A DNA stretch of 64,000 nucleotides from Impatiens glandulifera (GCF_907164915.1 NC_061863.1:37669382-37733381); one strand, 5' to 3'; numbered from the stretch's first letter, positions 35,071 to 47,942 are shown. Program-made: numbers and translations. Notes: generated by a model from the letters alone, not told the origin.

Positions 35071-38000
35071 GTGAAGAAAATCACTTTGGGTCACTGTACT
35101 TTGCAGGTGGACTATCCATCGGTGTACACTTTCGATCAACCGGAGGTGGTGGAGATGTTCCGAACCCTATAATATTCTGGGTTAAGGAAGTATCTTGGTG
35201 GTCCGTTCATTTACTATGAAAAAGAAGTTCGCGAGTTCTTCAAAACGGCAACTATGGTGGGTGTGAATCCATCGTAGCAACCGTCAATGGCTTGGAGTTC
35301 TCATTCGATGAAGCAGTTTATGCGGAGTTCTTTGAACTTCCAACAGAGGGGCACTTATTCGACCTGATCCTTTCATCAGAAATCATGGAGGAGATGAAAA
35401 GAACCTTTTCTACCGATGGATCGATAATTCATGTTAATGGACTCAAGAAGGCATTCAAACCATATTTCATTCTACTGAATGACGTGGTGGCAAAGGCGCT
35501 TCAAGGGAAAGCTGGATCCTTCCATCCTTATACTCAAGATCGTTTTGACTATATGTGTGCTATTTCTAAGGGAATCCAGGTAAACTAGGCTCATACCCTT
35601 TTTCAGAACTTGTGCTTCTTGGTCTGTCAAACGAAAAAGGAAAGCATAACGTTTGCGGCTCAACTGAGTCATCTGTTGGAGCATTTGGAAGTTCATGTTG
35701 GTGAACCTGTGCACATCAACTCAACTAGAGTATTTACTGCCTTACAGTGGCTAACACACTGATTAGGTTGAAGAACAATCTTGAATCTGCTTCTGGTGCT
35801 TCGAGTTACCAAACTGGTGGAAAACCCTCTACCCGATCCAAGAAACCTTCTACTTCTGTGTTGTCAACATGGGCAAAAAGATCAAAAACGGTGAACGAAT
35901 CGGAGGCCAGTTCCTCCAGTTTGAAGAGTTCAAACAAGGAGGACTCTGAATCTGTCGTTTCAAGGTTAAAGTAAGGTCAAGACGTACTTGCTGCAACTCC
36001 GATGTCCTTTTTATCCACTCCCTCAACCATTTTGTGGAAGCCTTCGAGATCCTGTGCCTCAAAGGAGAATAAGACAAAGGCGCCCCGAGCGTCTAAATTT
36101 TAAAGGTAACCTCTTCTAAGTCTTTGGCCGTTCTGCCTAAGTTTGATGTTCCCGTTGTGGAACAAGCTGAATCTATATTTTCTCCGTTGAGAGAATCTAC
36201 TGAAGGGCCTTCTGTTGAGTTAGCCGGTCCAAATGTTGAAAATATTGACAGGAATGTGTCTCCTGTTATTCAAACTGATCTAGTAGCCGCCGGTGCTACA
36301 AAGTCACCTCAACCAGAACAAGGTGCTGCTTTTATCCTTGTTGCTGGTCAATATGCTGAACAAGAAGTTTCTGTTCCCATTCCTAAAGATTCATTGGTAG
36401 CCGGGAAAGTTATTCATGTGGAGCTCCCTATTAAGCTCTGTAAGAAACCTCAATCTGCTTTCGAACTGATGCGTTTCAGAAGACAGACAGGTGGAATCGT
36501 GATCGGTGAATCCAGACCTGCTCCAAAATATGTAGAGGTTGTTGGAAACGGTAAAGATATTGCAACTCCAACTCCTGAAAATGTATCGGAGGCAACAGGA
36601 TTGTTGACCTCATTTTAGATCAAGTTAAAGTCATTAAGGTTGAGAAACTGGAGATTTATGAATCTTGGTCCCTGGAGAGGCTGTCGTCCAAGTACAACAA
36701 TTCTCTGACTAAGTCTGCAATAACAAAAGAATGGAAGAAGCGGGTGGCAAACGAAAATAAAGTGCTTAAATGGGCAAGAACTTCAGAGGTTGCTGAGGCT
36801 CTAAAGAGAAAAGATCTAGTGGAAGCTTGCCTGTATGGAAAAGCTCTTTTTCCAATCTTCGAAGTCAGAAAGGCTAACTTCAACCCTACTGAGAAAGGAT
36901 CTGAAGTTGAATTGAAAGCTTTGAAGAAGCTAAACGAAATTTTGGACAGTTACGTCTCTGTAGCTTCTCGACACATTCATGGCGCCGATTGTTCTAGTGT
37001 AGAACCTCTCAATGATGATGAAGCTATGGATATTCCAGATGCTGAGAATGATGCCGATGAGCTAGATGCTGCTCTCTTGATCGAATTCGGGAATCTTTCT
37101 GCCGAAGAGAGACGCATTATAGATCAACCTATTAAAGAGTATCCAAATGAAGAAGAAGAAGAAGTGATTGTCCAAGAACCTGAACAAGTCCTTGAGACAA
37201 ATGTTGAAGAAGTTCTTGTGAAAGATGTGATTGAGGAGGCTGTTCAAGCTCCTATTGAAGAAGATGTTATGTTAACCCCTGTTGTGAGAACAGAGGTTAT
37301 TCATGAGAAAGTGGCCGAGGTAACTCAACAGAAACCATCAGATCTGAGGGGGAACCCTCCAAAGAGAAGGTCGTTGAAGAAGGGAGTTCCTCATCTGATG
37401 ATGAACAGGATCAACAAGCAACTGTTTTCAAACCCCGTCTATTTCACGACACCATTATGTGAAATGTTTATGAAAATATCAACATTCTTATTCACTACTC
37501 TAGAAATCTGTATGAGAGATTTCAGAGAGCAGAAGAAGAAATAGCAGAAGAAGAGCGAGATAAAGTTGTTAAGAAAGCCGAGGAGAATCAACTGGAGCAA
37601 TCCTTGCAGATTTATACAAACTTTGAGCCGATTCAAAGTGATAGAATCAGCTTTATCGATAGAGACGGGGGTCTGGCTAAGGATGAAAGCTTATGAAAAA
37701 CAGTTTGAAAGAAATCCTGTTAGGGATTTAATTCGCTTTCTATTCTACGCAAACTTGTGTAAACACTTGAAACAGATTTAAGGCAGAATTGTTTACTTGG
37801 GTTTGAAGCACAAGACGAAATATGAAAAGATGACAGAAAAGAAAGAACACAACAGTTTGTTTATTGATGTTCGGAGAAACTCTCCTACGTCACCCCTTCT
37901 TCTAACCACCGGAAGGATTCACTATAAGATGATTAGAATCAAATACAGTTTACACACACACTTAGCTCACTATTGAACAGAACACTTTCTGTTCAATCAC

Positions 38001-40461
38001 AAGATGAAGAATTTTACTCAGCTAAAGGTGTTTTGATTCTAGCTTTCTCTCTCGATTCACAGACAGTACAATCAGAAAGAAGATTCACAGAATAAGTTCA
38101 GTAAGCAAGATGATTGAGTAGTTTCTCTCTGTAATCAGATTGCTTGTTCGTGAGACTTGTTAAGGCAGATTGTCCGTTGTCCTTGAGATTTGTTAAATAT
38201 AGAGCAAGAGCTAACGGTCGAATCCTCAAGAATGATACGTGGCACTCTTCCATTAGAAAGCCTCCATTGTACACAGCAGGTTCTGAGCACAAGGATCGTG
38301 GCCGTACAGAACTGATAGTGCGCCGAATATTCCATCAGGGATGTACCTGCAAAACGGATAATGTGAGGAAAATTCTCTGACGTGGCATTCCTTGATTGGA
38401 TGCATATATCTGCTATACTAATCTTCACTAGAAAGTGGAGCAGAAGTAGGGTACAGCTATAGCACGTGGGTAGGAGAAATGCTAGATTCAAGCGTACTGC
38501 TTAAACTAAGCATTAGACGTATTTCAGTTAGACGGATTGTGAAAATCAGTCTAGTGAAATAGGTCATCTCCTTCTAATAGAAACATGTATATTAGACCGC
38601 CTGGTCTAATAGAATTAGATTCGCGTCTAATTACAATAAGCATTAAACGGTACATCTAACTCCACTAAGTTAGACTACACGTCAAATTCCGGTTCTACCT
38701 CATACTTGTCTGAAGGAGTTAGACGCATGTCTAACTTTCATTAATTAGACCACACGTCTAATTATTCAATAACCATTAGACTGGCACATCTAACTCCACT
38801 GAGTTAGACTGACACGTCTAATTCCGATTCTACCTCGGACTTGTCTGAAGGAGTTAGACGCACGTCTAACTTTCATTAATTAGACCACACGTCTAATTAT
38901 TCAATAACCATTAGACTAGCACGTCTAACTCCACTGAGTTAGACTGGCACGTCTAATTCTGGTTCTACCTCAGACTTGTCTGAAGGAGTTAGACGCACGT
39001 CTAACTTTCATTAATTAGACCACACGTCTAATTAATTGTTCAATAACCATTAGACTGGCACGTCTAACTCCACTGAGTTAAACTGGCACGTCAAATTCTG
39101 GTTCTACCTTAGACTTGTCTAAAGGAGTTAGACGCATGTCTAACTTTCACTTTCTATTAGACTACACATCTAACTCCGATGAGTTAGACTGTACGTCTAA
39201 TTCCGAATATCAATTAGACTACCCGTCTAATTACAAATATATTAGACTACACGTCTAACTCCGATGAGTTAGACTATACGACTAATTCTATTAGACTCAC
39301 GTCTAATTCCGTGTATTCATTAGACCATTTGTCTAATTCTTTACATCTATTAAACTACACGTCTAACTCTGATGAGTTAGACTGTACGTCTAATTCTATT
39401 CGACTCACGTCTAATTCCGTGTATTCATTAGACCATCCGTCTAATTCTTTACATCTATTAGACTACATGTCTAACTCCGATGAGTTAGACTGTACGTCTA
39501 ATTATATGCAATGAAAGTCAAAATCGGTCTAATGACCCTCATTAGATCCAAGTCTCATAACATGTTGTCTCAATACACCTGTATCAAAACTCATAAGTTA
39601 TTTCATCATCAAAATATCAGTGGTTAAATTATTTCAACCCTTAGTCAAAATAATTTGACCCAACACAAAGTATGGCAGCAGAGTCTGAAGAAAATTCATC
39701 AAATTAAGGAAATTCTGTTGGTGGCAGCAAGATGTTAAAATCTATGTCTTCAGTGATCTCTTCAGAAGAGCATGGTAAAGTCCTTGAATAATCAGGAAGA
39801 AGAAAGAAAGGACTTTGCTGAAATTCCCAAAGTTCTCAAAGAGTTGGACAACAGCTTGAAGAAGAACACGTATGAGACACATGTCTCAAATATAAACTAC
39901 TCAAAGTTTGAAAAGCAACTTATCAATCGTCAAACTAAATTATTGGATATTGAAAGGCAAATCAATGATGAACGCCACAAGGAAACCTTGGAAGAATTCA
40001 GTCTGGTAAAGAGTCAGATGGTAGAAATTCAGGGCTGCTTGAGTAGAAATGACAATGAACGACATTAATTTGCTGACTCCATTGCAAGGAAGTTTCAAGC
40101 AAAGGAGAACGCAAAGGCCAATGCTGAATGTGATCAATCTCGACCCGCTCAAGGCGAGTCAAGTAGAAGAAATGATGGCGTGTCAACCAGAACTAGATCC
40201 AGGCAAGCTCCAAGCACCGACGATAATCCTAGGCCAACCAAGAGAGGTGGAGGTCGAAGCGGTGGTGATCGTGGAGGTCGAAGTGGTGGCCGTAGTAGGC
40301 TAGCCAATGTTGATCAAGGAGGACGTGGCAGCATTAATGAACGTGGTGGTAGATCATGTGGAGGCGGTCGTGGTGGTGGCGGCTATACTTCCTTCTTCTA
40401 CTTGGTTCCCGGTCAAGAAATGAATCCAACCGATCCTCTAGTTAAAATGGAAGAACAATAA
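35071..40461 (+). pseudogene. Accessory ORF of Copia B, split by a solo LTR
   Basis: The start codon position reads GTG (AAAATAGTGAAGAAA), then ITLGHCTLQVDYPSVYTFD, LRKYLGGPFIYYEKEVREFF, FSFDEAVYAEFFELPTEGH and LKKAFKPYFILLNDVVAKAL. This is the fold of the putative plant transposon protein family found after pol in SIRE-type elements. A long charged middle (35747-37544) has coiled-coil-like stretches and an acidic EEEEEVIVQEPEQVLE. The solo LTR cuts in at 37638. After it, 39671-40461 gives coiled coil and a Gly/Arg-rich tail (RGGGRSGGDRGGRSGG, then GGYTSFFYLVPG). Stops at about 35164, 35276, 35586 and 35972 and several frameshifts mark decay. RGG tails often bind RNA; the function of the protein is not known. 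Confidence 0.75.
37639..39665 (-). repeat. Reversed solo LTR of the Copia B family
   Basis: A 2,027-bp LTR, TGTTGGGTC...GATTCTATCA on the minus strand, homologous to the LTRs of element B. It is flanked by the 5-bp duplication CAAAG (37634-37638, 39666-39670). No internal sequence remains, so it arose by recombination between the LTRs of a full insertion. The palindrome array occupies about 38510-39520. The ORFs reading CTSNS...LDYTSNSDELD in it are repeat artefacts. Confidence 0.93.
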
Positions 40462-40620
40462 TCTCTTTTTATACTCTTTTTATGTCTTTCAAACAATGTT
40501 TCTTTGATGGTTCTTTGAATACTGGTTTTGGATGTGTGATGTAAGTGAACAAGAGTTTTGTTTATTTATATGATGAATGCATATTTTGGTATGTGTATGC
40601 AGGTTTCCAATTTCTTCATC

Positions 40621-40634
40621 AAAAAGGGGGAAAT
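40621..40634 (+). other. Polypurine tract of Copia B
   Basis: AAAAAGGGGGAAAT immediately precedes the 3' LTR start TGTTGGG. It is the primer for plus-strand DNA synthesis. Confidence 0.85.
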
Positions 40635-43262
40635 TGTTGGGTCAAATTATTTTGACTAAGTGTTGAAATAATTTATCCATTAAGATTTTGATGATGAAAT
40701 GACTTATGAGTTTTGATGCAGGTGTATTGAAACAAGATTTCATAAGACTTGGCTCTAATGAGAGACATTAGACCGATTTTGGATTTATATGTATAGAATT
40801 AGACATACAATCTAACTCATTAGAGTTAGACGTGTAGTCTAATGGATGCATAGAATTAGACGTACAGTCTAACTCATCGGATTTAGACGTGTAGTCTAAT
40901 GAATGCATAGAATTAGACGTACAGTCTAACTCATCGGAGTTAGACGTGTAGTCTAATGAATGCATAGAATTAGACGTAAGTCTAATATACATGGAATTAG
41001 ACGTAAGTCTAATGTGTTCGGAATTAAACGTACAGTCTAACTCATCGGAGTTAGACGTGTAGTCTAAGAGACTTGGAATTAGACGGATGGTCTAATAGAT
41101 ATTTCGGAATTAGACGTACAGTCTAACTCACTAGAGTTAGACGTGTAGTCTAATATATTTGTAATTAGACAGATATTCTAATTTATGCGGAATTAGACGT
41201 ACAGTCTAACTCATCGGAGTTAGACGTGTAGTCTAATAGACATTGAAAGTTAGACGTGAGTCTAACTCCTTCAGACAAGTCTGAGGTAGAACCGGAATTA
41301 GACGTGTAGTCTAACTCAATGGAGTTAGACGTGCAGTCTAATGGTTATTGGATAATTAGACATGCAGTCTAATTAGTGAAAGTTAGACGTCAGTCTAACT
41401 CCTTCAGACAAGTCTGAGGTAGAACGAGAATTAGACGTGCAATCTAACTTAGTGGAGTTAGACGTGCAGTCTAATGGTTATTGGATAATTAGACGTGCAG
41501 TCAAATTAGTGAAAGTTAGACGTGAGTCTAACTCCTTCAGACAAGTCTGAGGTAGAACCGGAATTAGACGTGCAGTCTAACTCAACGGAGTTAGACGTAC
41601 AGTCTAATGGTTATTGGATAATTAGACGTGTAGTCTAATAGAAAATGAAAGTTAAACGTGAGTCTAACTCCTTCAGACAAGTCTGAGGTAGAACCGGAAT
41701 TAGACGTGCGGTCTAACTCAGTTGAGTTAGATGTGTAGTCTAATAGTTATTGGATAATTAGACGTGCAGTCTAATAGTGAAAATTAGACGTGAGTCTAAC
41801 TCCTTCAGATAAGTCTGAGGTAGAACCGGAATTAGACATGCAGTCTAACTCAATGGAGTTAGACGTGCAGTCTAATGGTTATTAGATAATTAGACGTGCA
41901 GTCTAATTAGTGAAAGTTAGACGTGAATCTAACTCCTTCAGACAAGTCTAATGTAGAACCGAAATTAGACGTGCAGTCTAACTCAGTGGAGATAGACGTG
42001 CACTCTAATGGTTATTGGATAATTAGACATGTAGTCTAATTAGTGAAAGTTAGACGTGAGTCTAACTTCTTCAGACAAGTCTGAGGTAGAACCGGAATTA
42101 GACGTGCAGTCTAACTTAGTGGAGTTAGACGTACAGCCTAATGGTTATTGGATAATTAGTCGTGCAATCTAATTAGTCAAAGTTAGGCATGAGTCTAACT
42201 CCTTCAGACAAGTCTGAGGTAGATCCGGAATTAGACGTGCAGTCTAACTCATTGGAGTTAGACGTGCAGTCTAATGGTTATTGTAATTGGACGTGAGTCT
42301 AATTCTATTAGACCAGGCGGTCTAATAGACGTTTTTTTATTAAAAGGAGATGTGTGATTTCCTTAGACTGATTTTACAATCCGTCTAACTGAAATACGTC
42401 TAATGCTCAATTTAAGTAGTATGCTTGAAGTTAGCATTTCACTTACGCACGTGCTATAGTTGTACCCTACTCCTTCTCCACTTTCTACTGAGGATTAGTA
42501 CAACAGCTATATGCAACCAACCAAGGAATGCCACGTAAGAGAATTTTCCTCACATTACTTGTTTTGCAGGTACATCCCTAATGGAATATTCGGCGCACTA
42601 CCAGTGATGTACGGCCACGATCATTGTGCTTAGAACCTACTGTGTATAATGGAGGCTTTCCAATGGAAGAGTGCCACGTATCATTCTAAAAGATTCGACC
42701 GTTAGCTCCTGCTCAGTATTTAACAAACTAAAGGACAACGGACAATCTGCCTTAACAAGCACAACTACTAACCTTACCGATCTTGAGAGAGAATTCAAGC
42801 CTTTGAATATTCATACTGTGAAGCTGCTTTCTGATTATACTGTGTGTGAATCAAGAGAGAGCTAGAATCAAAACACCTTTAGCTGAGTGATATTCTTCAT
42901 CTTGTAATTGAAGAGAAAGTGTTCTGTTCAATAGTGAGCTAAGTGTGTGTAAACTGTATTTGATTCGAATCATATTATAGTGAATCCTTCCGGTGGTTGG
43001 AAGAAGGGGTGACGTAGGAGAGTTTCTCCGAACATCCATAAACAAACTGTTGTGTTTTTCATTTCTGTCATCTTTTCATATTTCATCTTGTGCTTCAAAC
43101 CCAAGTAAACAATTCCGCCTTGAATCCGTTTCAAGTGTTGACAAGTGTTTGCGTAGAATAGAAAGCGAATTAAATCCATAACAAGATTTCTTTCAAACCG
43201 TTTTTCATAAGTCTTCATCCATAACCAGACCCCCATCTCTATCGATAAAGCCGATCCTATCA
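40635..43262 (+). repeat. 3' LTR of Copia B with long palindrome array
   Basis: A 2,628-bp LTR. From about 40790 to 42310 it is an array of TTAGACGTGCAGTCTAA-type palindromes (6-bp arms TTAGAC/GTCTAA around 4-6 bp). From 41245 they are organised in higher-order units of about 130 bp with CTCCTTCAGACAAGTCTGAG and GTAGAACCGG. The unique part after 42310 holds the presumed promoter and ends GATCCTATCA. It abuts element A at CGGCGTCCC. Confidence 0.9.
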
Positions 43263-46128
43263 CGGCGTCCCATTCCATTGCTCTGCGATCCGCATCCATG
43301 CTCCATCCGGCTAAGAGGCTTGTTCTTTCGGGAGGCAAGCTGTTAAACCGGAAGGATCCACTTGTCGGTCTGGGTGGTCGAGTAGGGGGAACGAATGATG
43401 TTCCTTGGCTTGTTGATAAAGCGGATGAGGACGGTACAACTTTCTTCTTCCTTGGACGTAGAGGGTTGTCATCCTCTTCTTCTTCATCTAATATGGGTCG
43501 GCTTGGGTGATTTTCTAGATGTGTACCTTGAAGACCACTTTCTTCCACCCCTGTCAACAGATCGACTATCTTCTTTCTTTTAGCCTGTCGCCCTATCACA
43601 ATTCCTTCAGCCTGAACTGGCTTAGCTTGTTTCGCCTTTTCTGCCTCATCAAATTCCCGTGCTATTCTCGAGTCATTTTCCTCCTGTTCTTTTCTCAAGT
43701 GTTCTTCTTTTTCTTCTTTGGCTTGAATTCGAAGGGTTGCTTCTGCATCAGATCGGATCTGGTCTTGAGTGTTTGCCGTTTTTAACTTTGTCAGCTCCTC
43801 AATCTAAGCCGCCATAAGTTGCATCATTTCTAACAATGGAGCGGTTGATGACTCAACTGTTTCTTTAACCGATTCAATCAACTCGGCTTTGATGATAGAG
43901 GTTCTGGCTTCCGTGACATTATGCCATTCATTCATTGAAGTGGCAACAACATTATCGATGATACCCTTGATGTGTTTAGATGTATGCTCAATATCCTGAC
44001 TTGGATGAGTATGAACCGACATTGCAGTTATTGATTTCTTTTGGCCGGTAGAATTGTTGTTATCCCTGGAGGCAGAGTGAGAATGAGACTTACTTGGATG
44101 AATGGGACTGTCGGCTCTTTCCTCATTTGGATGCGGTTGAGAACCTTCTTCCCAGTTTCCTCCTGCTCTGGAGCTTTCACCGATTTCAAAGATCGGCTTG
44201 CTTCGGTACCCTTCCGGATGCAAGATACATTCACTACATACCGGTACTAGTTCTTCCTCTAGTCGTTTGATGTTGAGGATGGTATCGTTTCTCACTTTGG
44301 TGAACCGTTCAATCATTATCTTCTCCAATTCATCTGGATCACTTTGAACATTCTTGAAAGCTTCATCCAATGCTTTCAGTCTGGCTTGTTCATCGATTAA
44401 TGATCCTCTTGCTAAAGCCATCGAAATAATATCGGTTTCCGCAAGACCGAGAGCTTCCTCCTCAATGATCAACAGTTACGGCCAGTACTTGTTCCTAGTA
44501 AGATCGGGAAACATGTGTGAGAATTTGGTTTGGCTTCTGATCCTACCCCACAAGCGATAAGGACGCACTATTCCTTCAGTTGTTTCCTCCAGATGAGTTG
44601 ATAGTAGCTGAAACATGTCCTCTACTTCCTGTTCAGAAACCGGAGGAGTAGAATCCGGGATGATTTCGGTTTGTTCGAGTGCCTGAGTAGTGAGACCGTT
44701 TTACCCATTATGAAATTCGTTTCCTCCATGCACTAGAGGATCATCCTTAGTTACTTCTTGATTTTCTTTATTACCCGGATTTGAGCCTTCCGGCATAATA
44801 TCTTGGTTCACTACCCCCTGTTGAGCCGGTTATGGGTTAGATCCGGTTGGGACAGAATCTCCCACAACTGGAATGGATGGTTGTCTTTCTTCACTATCTC
44901 CCTCTCGCACCGGAGGGATTTAAGTTTCAATGTTGGTCGTTTCATTGACCGGATTATCTTTGGTCTGATTAGTCGCACAAGCCTGACCAGCTTCTTCAAG
45001 AACACTTGTCACCTCGTCTTCATTAGCACGAGTGACATCCTGTACTACTTTCTCTATAACATTCTGAACAGATTTAGAGTGGACGGAGTGAGTACTAACC
45101 TTATCAGATGGATGGAGTGTTGAGGAGATAGGAATCAGAACATTAACCCTTATGGGATTGGGTTAATATAGAGGATCAAATGACTGATGGGATGGCTCAG
45201 AAGGTGTTTTCTCAGCATCATTTGTCTTGCTAGCCGCTTTCTTCTTAGCCGGCTTCTTGGCTTTCTTTGCCACAAACTTGATTCGTCCTATCCTCTCTTT
45301 TATCACTTCGGTTTCTTTAGCCTTGCCCTTACCTTTTGGCTCGACTTCTTTTTGACATGTGCCATCCGGTGCAGCCGGTTTAGCATCTTTAGAACGCCTA
45401 GACCTTGGAGCTTTTTCCTTTGCCGGTTTAACAACCCGGGTCTGTACACTCTCAACATTCATGATTTTGCAGTTAGAGAGAGGTGTACCTTCACTTATTC
45501 GGATTTTTAGATGTTGAAGGATTTTTCCGATCGGCATGGCGTAAGCTTGAACCCGATCCTTTGTCTTGGCAACTACTTCGCATAATTGCTCGAATAGGAC
45601 GCAGCCCCAATCAATCTTGTCACCGCGGACTATAGCCATCACCATTTCTAGCTTCAGCCGGGTCATATTATCAAAGTTTCCTCCTTTTCCTTGTAGGGAT
45701 TTGGAGACTATATCAAGAAGCCATCGGAACTCTGGCTTCAAAGTATTCTTCCGGCTAGTGTGATCCACCAGGTCACCCGTATCTTTTGAAAGTGCTAGCC
45801 GGACCGCCTCGAAGTCCACTTATGATAGACTGGTTCGGAAATTCCTTCTGACGATTTGTAAACCGAGGGCTTCAGCAAACAACTCCTTAGTAACCTCAAA
45901 AGTGGTGCCGATCACGGTGGCGGTGATAGTTCTCTTCATCAGACTTGCCTGGTTGAGGAACTCCAGAACTTCATCATGATGAAGAACAAACGGACCAGAA
46001 AGATACGTTTCCAGCCCAGAATTCCTTAAGGATCCGATCAGTTTCTTGTATTCATTTGTTCCATTCTCGTCGATGTCTTTGAATTCGACCTGCAAGATGT
46101 AGGTGAAAAGAGGGTTATCTCGTCCCAT
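43263..46128 (-). pseudogene. Accessory ORF 2 of Copia A, 3' end lost at element B
   Basis: Starts MGRDNPLFTYILQVEFKDID (46128). EYKKLIGSLRNSGLETYLSG, VIGTTFEVTKELFAEALGL and, after a stop at 45820, LKPEFRWLLDIVSKSLQGKG follow the same plan as the B accessory ORF (putative plant transposon protein domain). Next comes a Lys/Ala-rich basic stretch (KKAKKPAKKKAASK, about 45260), then a helical region (44472-43804: EEEALGLAETDIISMALARG, ERFTKVRNDTILNIKRLEEE). The last part, 43698-43263, has RKEQEENDSRIAREFDEAEK and ends at MEWDA, where element B is inserted. The function is unknown; the basic and coiled-coil parts suggest nucleic-acid or protein binding. Confidence 0.75.
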
Positions 46129-47137
46129 GATGATTGATAAGGATGATGAAGATGATGAAGAGAGACAGGTTTGCTTTTGAGTTTCTAGAGAGAGAGAAAG
46201 AAGGGATTAATAATAATTTAATTTCCAGTTTATATAGTGGGCGGTTACTTGACGGTTAAGGAACTGAACCGTCGCTTGGTTCTTGTTTTTTGGTGCCAAA
46301 TTTCCCTCCAAAAGATACTGCAGTAACTTTTTGGCGGTAAATAAGGGAGGTAACTTTGAGCGGTAATATAGGGATTTGAACTGTAATCCAGGGGCGATAA
46401 CTGTTGGCGGTAAACTATTGGCGGTTAATTTTTGGCCGAATATTAATGTTTGAGATTCATTATCTTACCCGGAATCTTTGTTAACCGGAAGCTTGTTTGA
46501 CCGAAGTTTTGGTAAACCAAAAAAGTTGACGTTAAGTTTGAAGATTTGTCAAACCGGAAAAGCTAAGTTGAATAGTAAGCCGGAAGAAGGAAAGATGAAA
46601 ATATTATAAATAAGCCGGGAGAAATGATGACATAAATGGTCACCCGGTCGTACAACAAAATGACCGATGTGACCGGAAACAACAAAAATTTAAAAACTAT
46701 AATAGTTTCCTTCTCTCATTCTCTCGATCCATTCCTCCACAGTGTTTTTGAAACTATATAGTGCAGGCGGATGAGGAGCATTTAATGAGAATATTTTTGA
46801 AAAATATGATTGTTCATGTATGGTCATTAAATGCATTGAATGTTTGATGCCTTTTCAAGAGAGTAGTCTGTTTGGGGAAGAGTGCGTTGTAGGCTGTCTA
46901 TTTTATTCGGACAAGGCACGCCTTTTGGGAAGTGAATATTTCCGTTTCGATGGATGATTTGAGATTGTTCGATGTAGAATATTTCAGAGTATTAATGTTT
47001 TTATTTTTCTCAAGGTTTGGCTAAAAGATGAAATTAATGATGTTCATTAATAGATGTACCGAACCGGTATTATTACCGGTTCGGTAAAGTAAGAGAATGA
47101 GATGTAATGGTTCGGTAAGAGAAAGGATAGAAAAAGA
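46129..47137 (-). promoter_or_regulatory. Promoter region of accessory ORF 2 (Copia A)
   Basis: On the minus strand a TATA box CACTATATAAAC (46228-46239) lies about 100 bp before the ATG at 46128. A leader rich in TCTTTCTCTCTCTC and TCATCATCTTCATCATCC follows it. Upstream, GCGGTAA/GGCGGTTA motifs recur (46250-46435). The rest, to 47137, has no ORF. The leader carries no splice acceptor that I could assign. Confidence 0.55.
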
Positions 47138-47869
47138 TTAAACGTTGGATGATCCAACGATTGAGGTCTTCTTAGTCGTTGCCTTGTCCCATCGGTTGAT
47201 CATCTCTTGGATTCTCTTCTTTTTTAGAACATGCTTCAGGTGGAGAGTGACAAATGGTCTGGAGTGGATGTCGAGACTTGCATAAAAACCGCTCAGCTGA
47301 GGAGCGTAGCCGATTTTGTTTGAGGTGATCATATTCTTTAGATTGCTGAAGATGAACCAGTTGACCGGGGTGCCAACCGTAATGGCAATCATCATTTCAA
47401 ACATTTGTTGGGTATAGTAGTAGCTCTTTTCCCTACCCAAAACTATTTTTCCCAGAATCTCGCTAAGAATCTAGTACTTGTGAGAAAGTTTGCTCTTAGG
47501 ACCCCAGGTTTTAACTGGGATGTTAGAGCCCGAGAACAGGTGACACATTTCTTCAATGGTCACCGGAGAGTATGTGAGATCGGTTACCCCTTTAGTGGGT
47601 AAACCGCAGTATTTAGTGAAATCTGTGTCGCTGAATAGAAAGGTTTGGCTATAGACTTGCGCTAGGATGATGTCCTGGTGCACTTCTTTAGCGGTTTCAA
47701 AGAAATCATCGACTACCAATTAGTCGATGATAAAACGATTCTCCATGAACTTTCTTAGCCCGGTTCTTTCAAGGGCAAGAAACAATTACTTAATGTCGTG
47801 TTCTTCATATTGGTAGATCGAGTCGAAGTCGGCTAAAAGGATATTTTTAGAGAGAGGAGAGGAGTTCAT
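47138..47869 (-). pseudogene. Accessory ORF 1 of Copia A
   Basis: ATG at 47869, then NSSPLSKNILLADFDSIYQY and LFLALERTGLRKFMENRFII, interrupted by stops near 47786 and 47717. FLFSDTDFTKYCGLPTKGVTD matches FDEAVYAEFFELPTEGH of the B accessory ORF. FEMMIAITVGTPVNWFIFSN matches its MCAISKGIQVN. It ends at 47138 after about 240 codons, without the long charged tail of accessory ORF 2. It is thus a short paralogue of the same family, placed between pol and accessory ORF 2 with its own TATA box. The function is unknown. Confidence 0.7.
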
Positions 47870-47942
47870 GTTCTTGTGATAAACTTTTCTCAAGTGCTTT
47901 GTTGATAATGATCTTGTGAGATGTTTTGAGATATGAAGGGTT

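Larger units (their letters stand above)
30711..43262 (+). mobile_element. Ty1/Copia retrotransposon B, gag plus accessory ORF but no pol
   Basis: The 3' LTR (40635-43262) begins TGTTGGGTC after the polypurine tract AAAAAGGGGGAAAT and ends GATCCTATCA. The 5' LTR (to 32258) has the same end but lacks its first ~430 bp. Primer site TGGTATTAGAGCC is at 32261-32273. The interior has gag (32304-34133), no protease, integrase, reverse transcriptase or RNase H, then a promoter-like stretch and a long accessory ORF (35071-40461). The right flank is accessory ORF 2 of element A. No target duplication is seen because a deletion removed the left end. A reversed solo LTR lies inside. It probably depended on enzymes of a relative. 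Confidence 0.85.

Noticed and set aside
39311..40992. Repetitive ORFs with CTSNS and LDYTSNSDELD
   Set aside because: They lie in the palindrome arrays of LTRs and occur on both strands because the repeat is palindromic.
38510..42310. CRISPR-like arrays of short palindromic repeats
   Set aside because: The spacers are themselves repeats, the arrays lie within LTRs of a plant retrotransposon, and there are no cas genes.
43298..43785. Plus-strand ORFs opposite accessory ORF 2 of Copia A
   Set aside because: They are antisense to a minus-strand frame that is continuous with family motifs.
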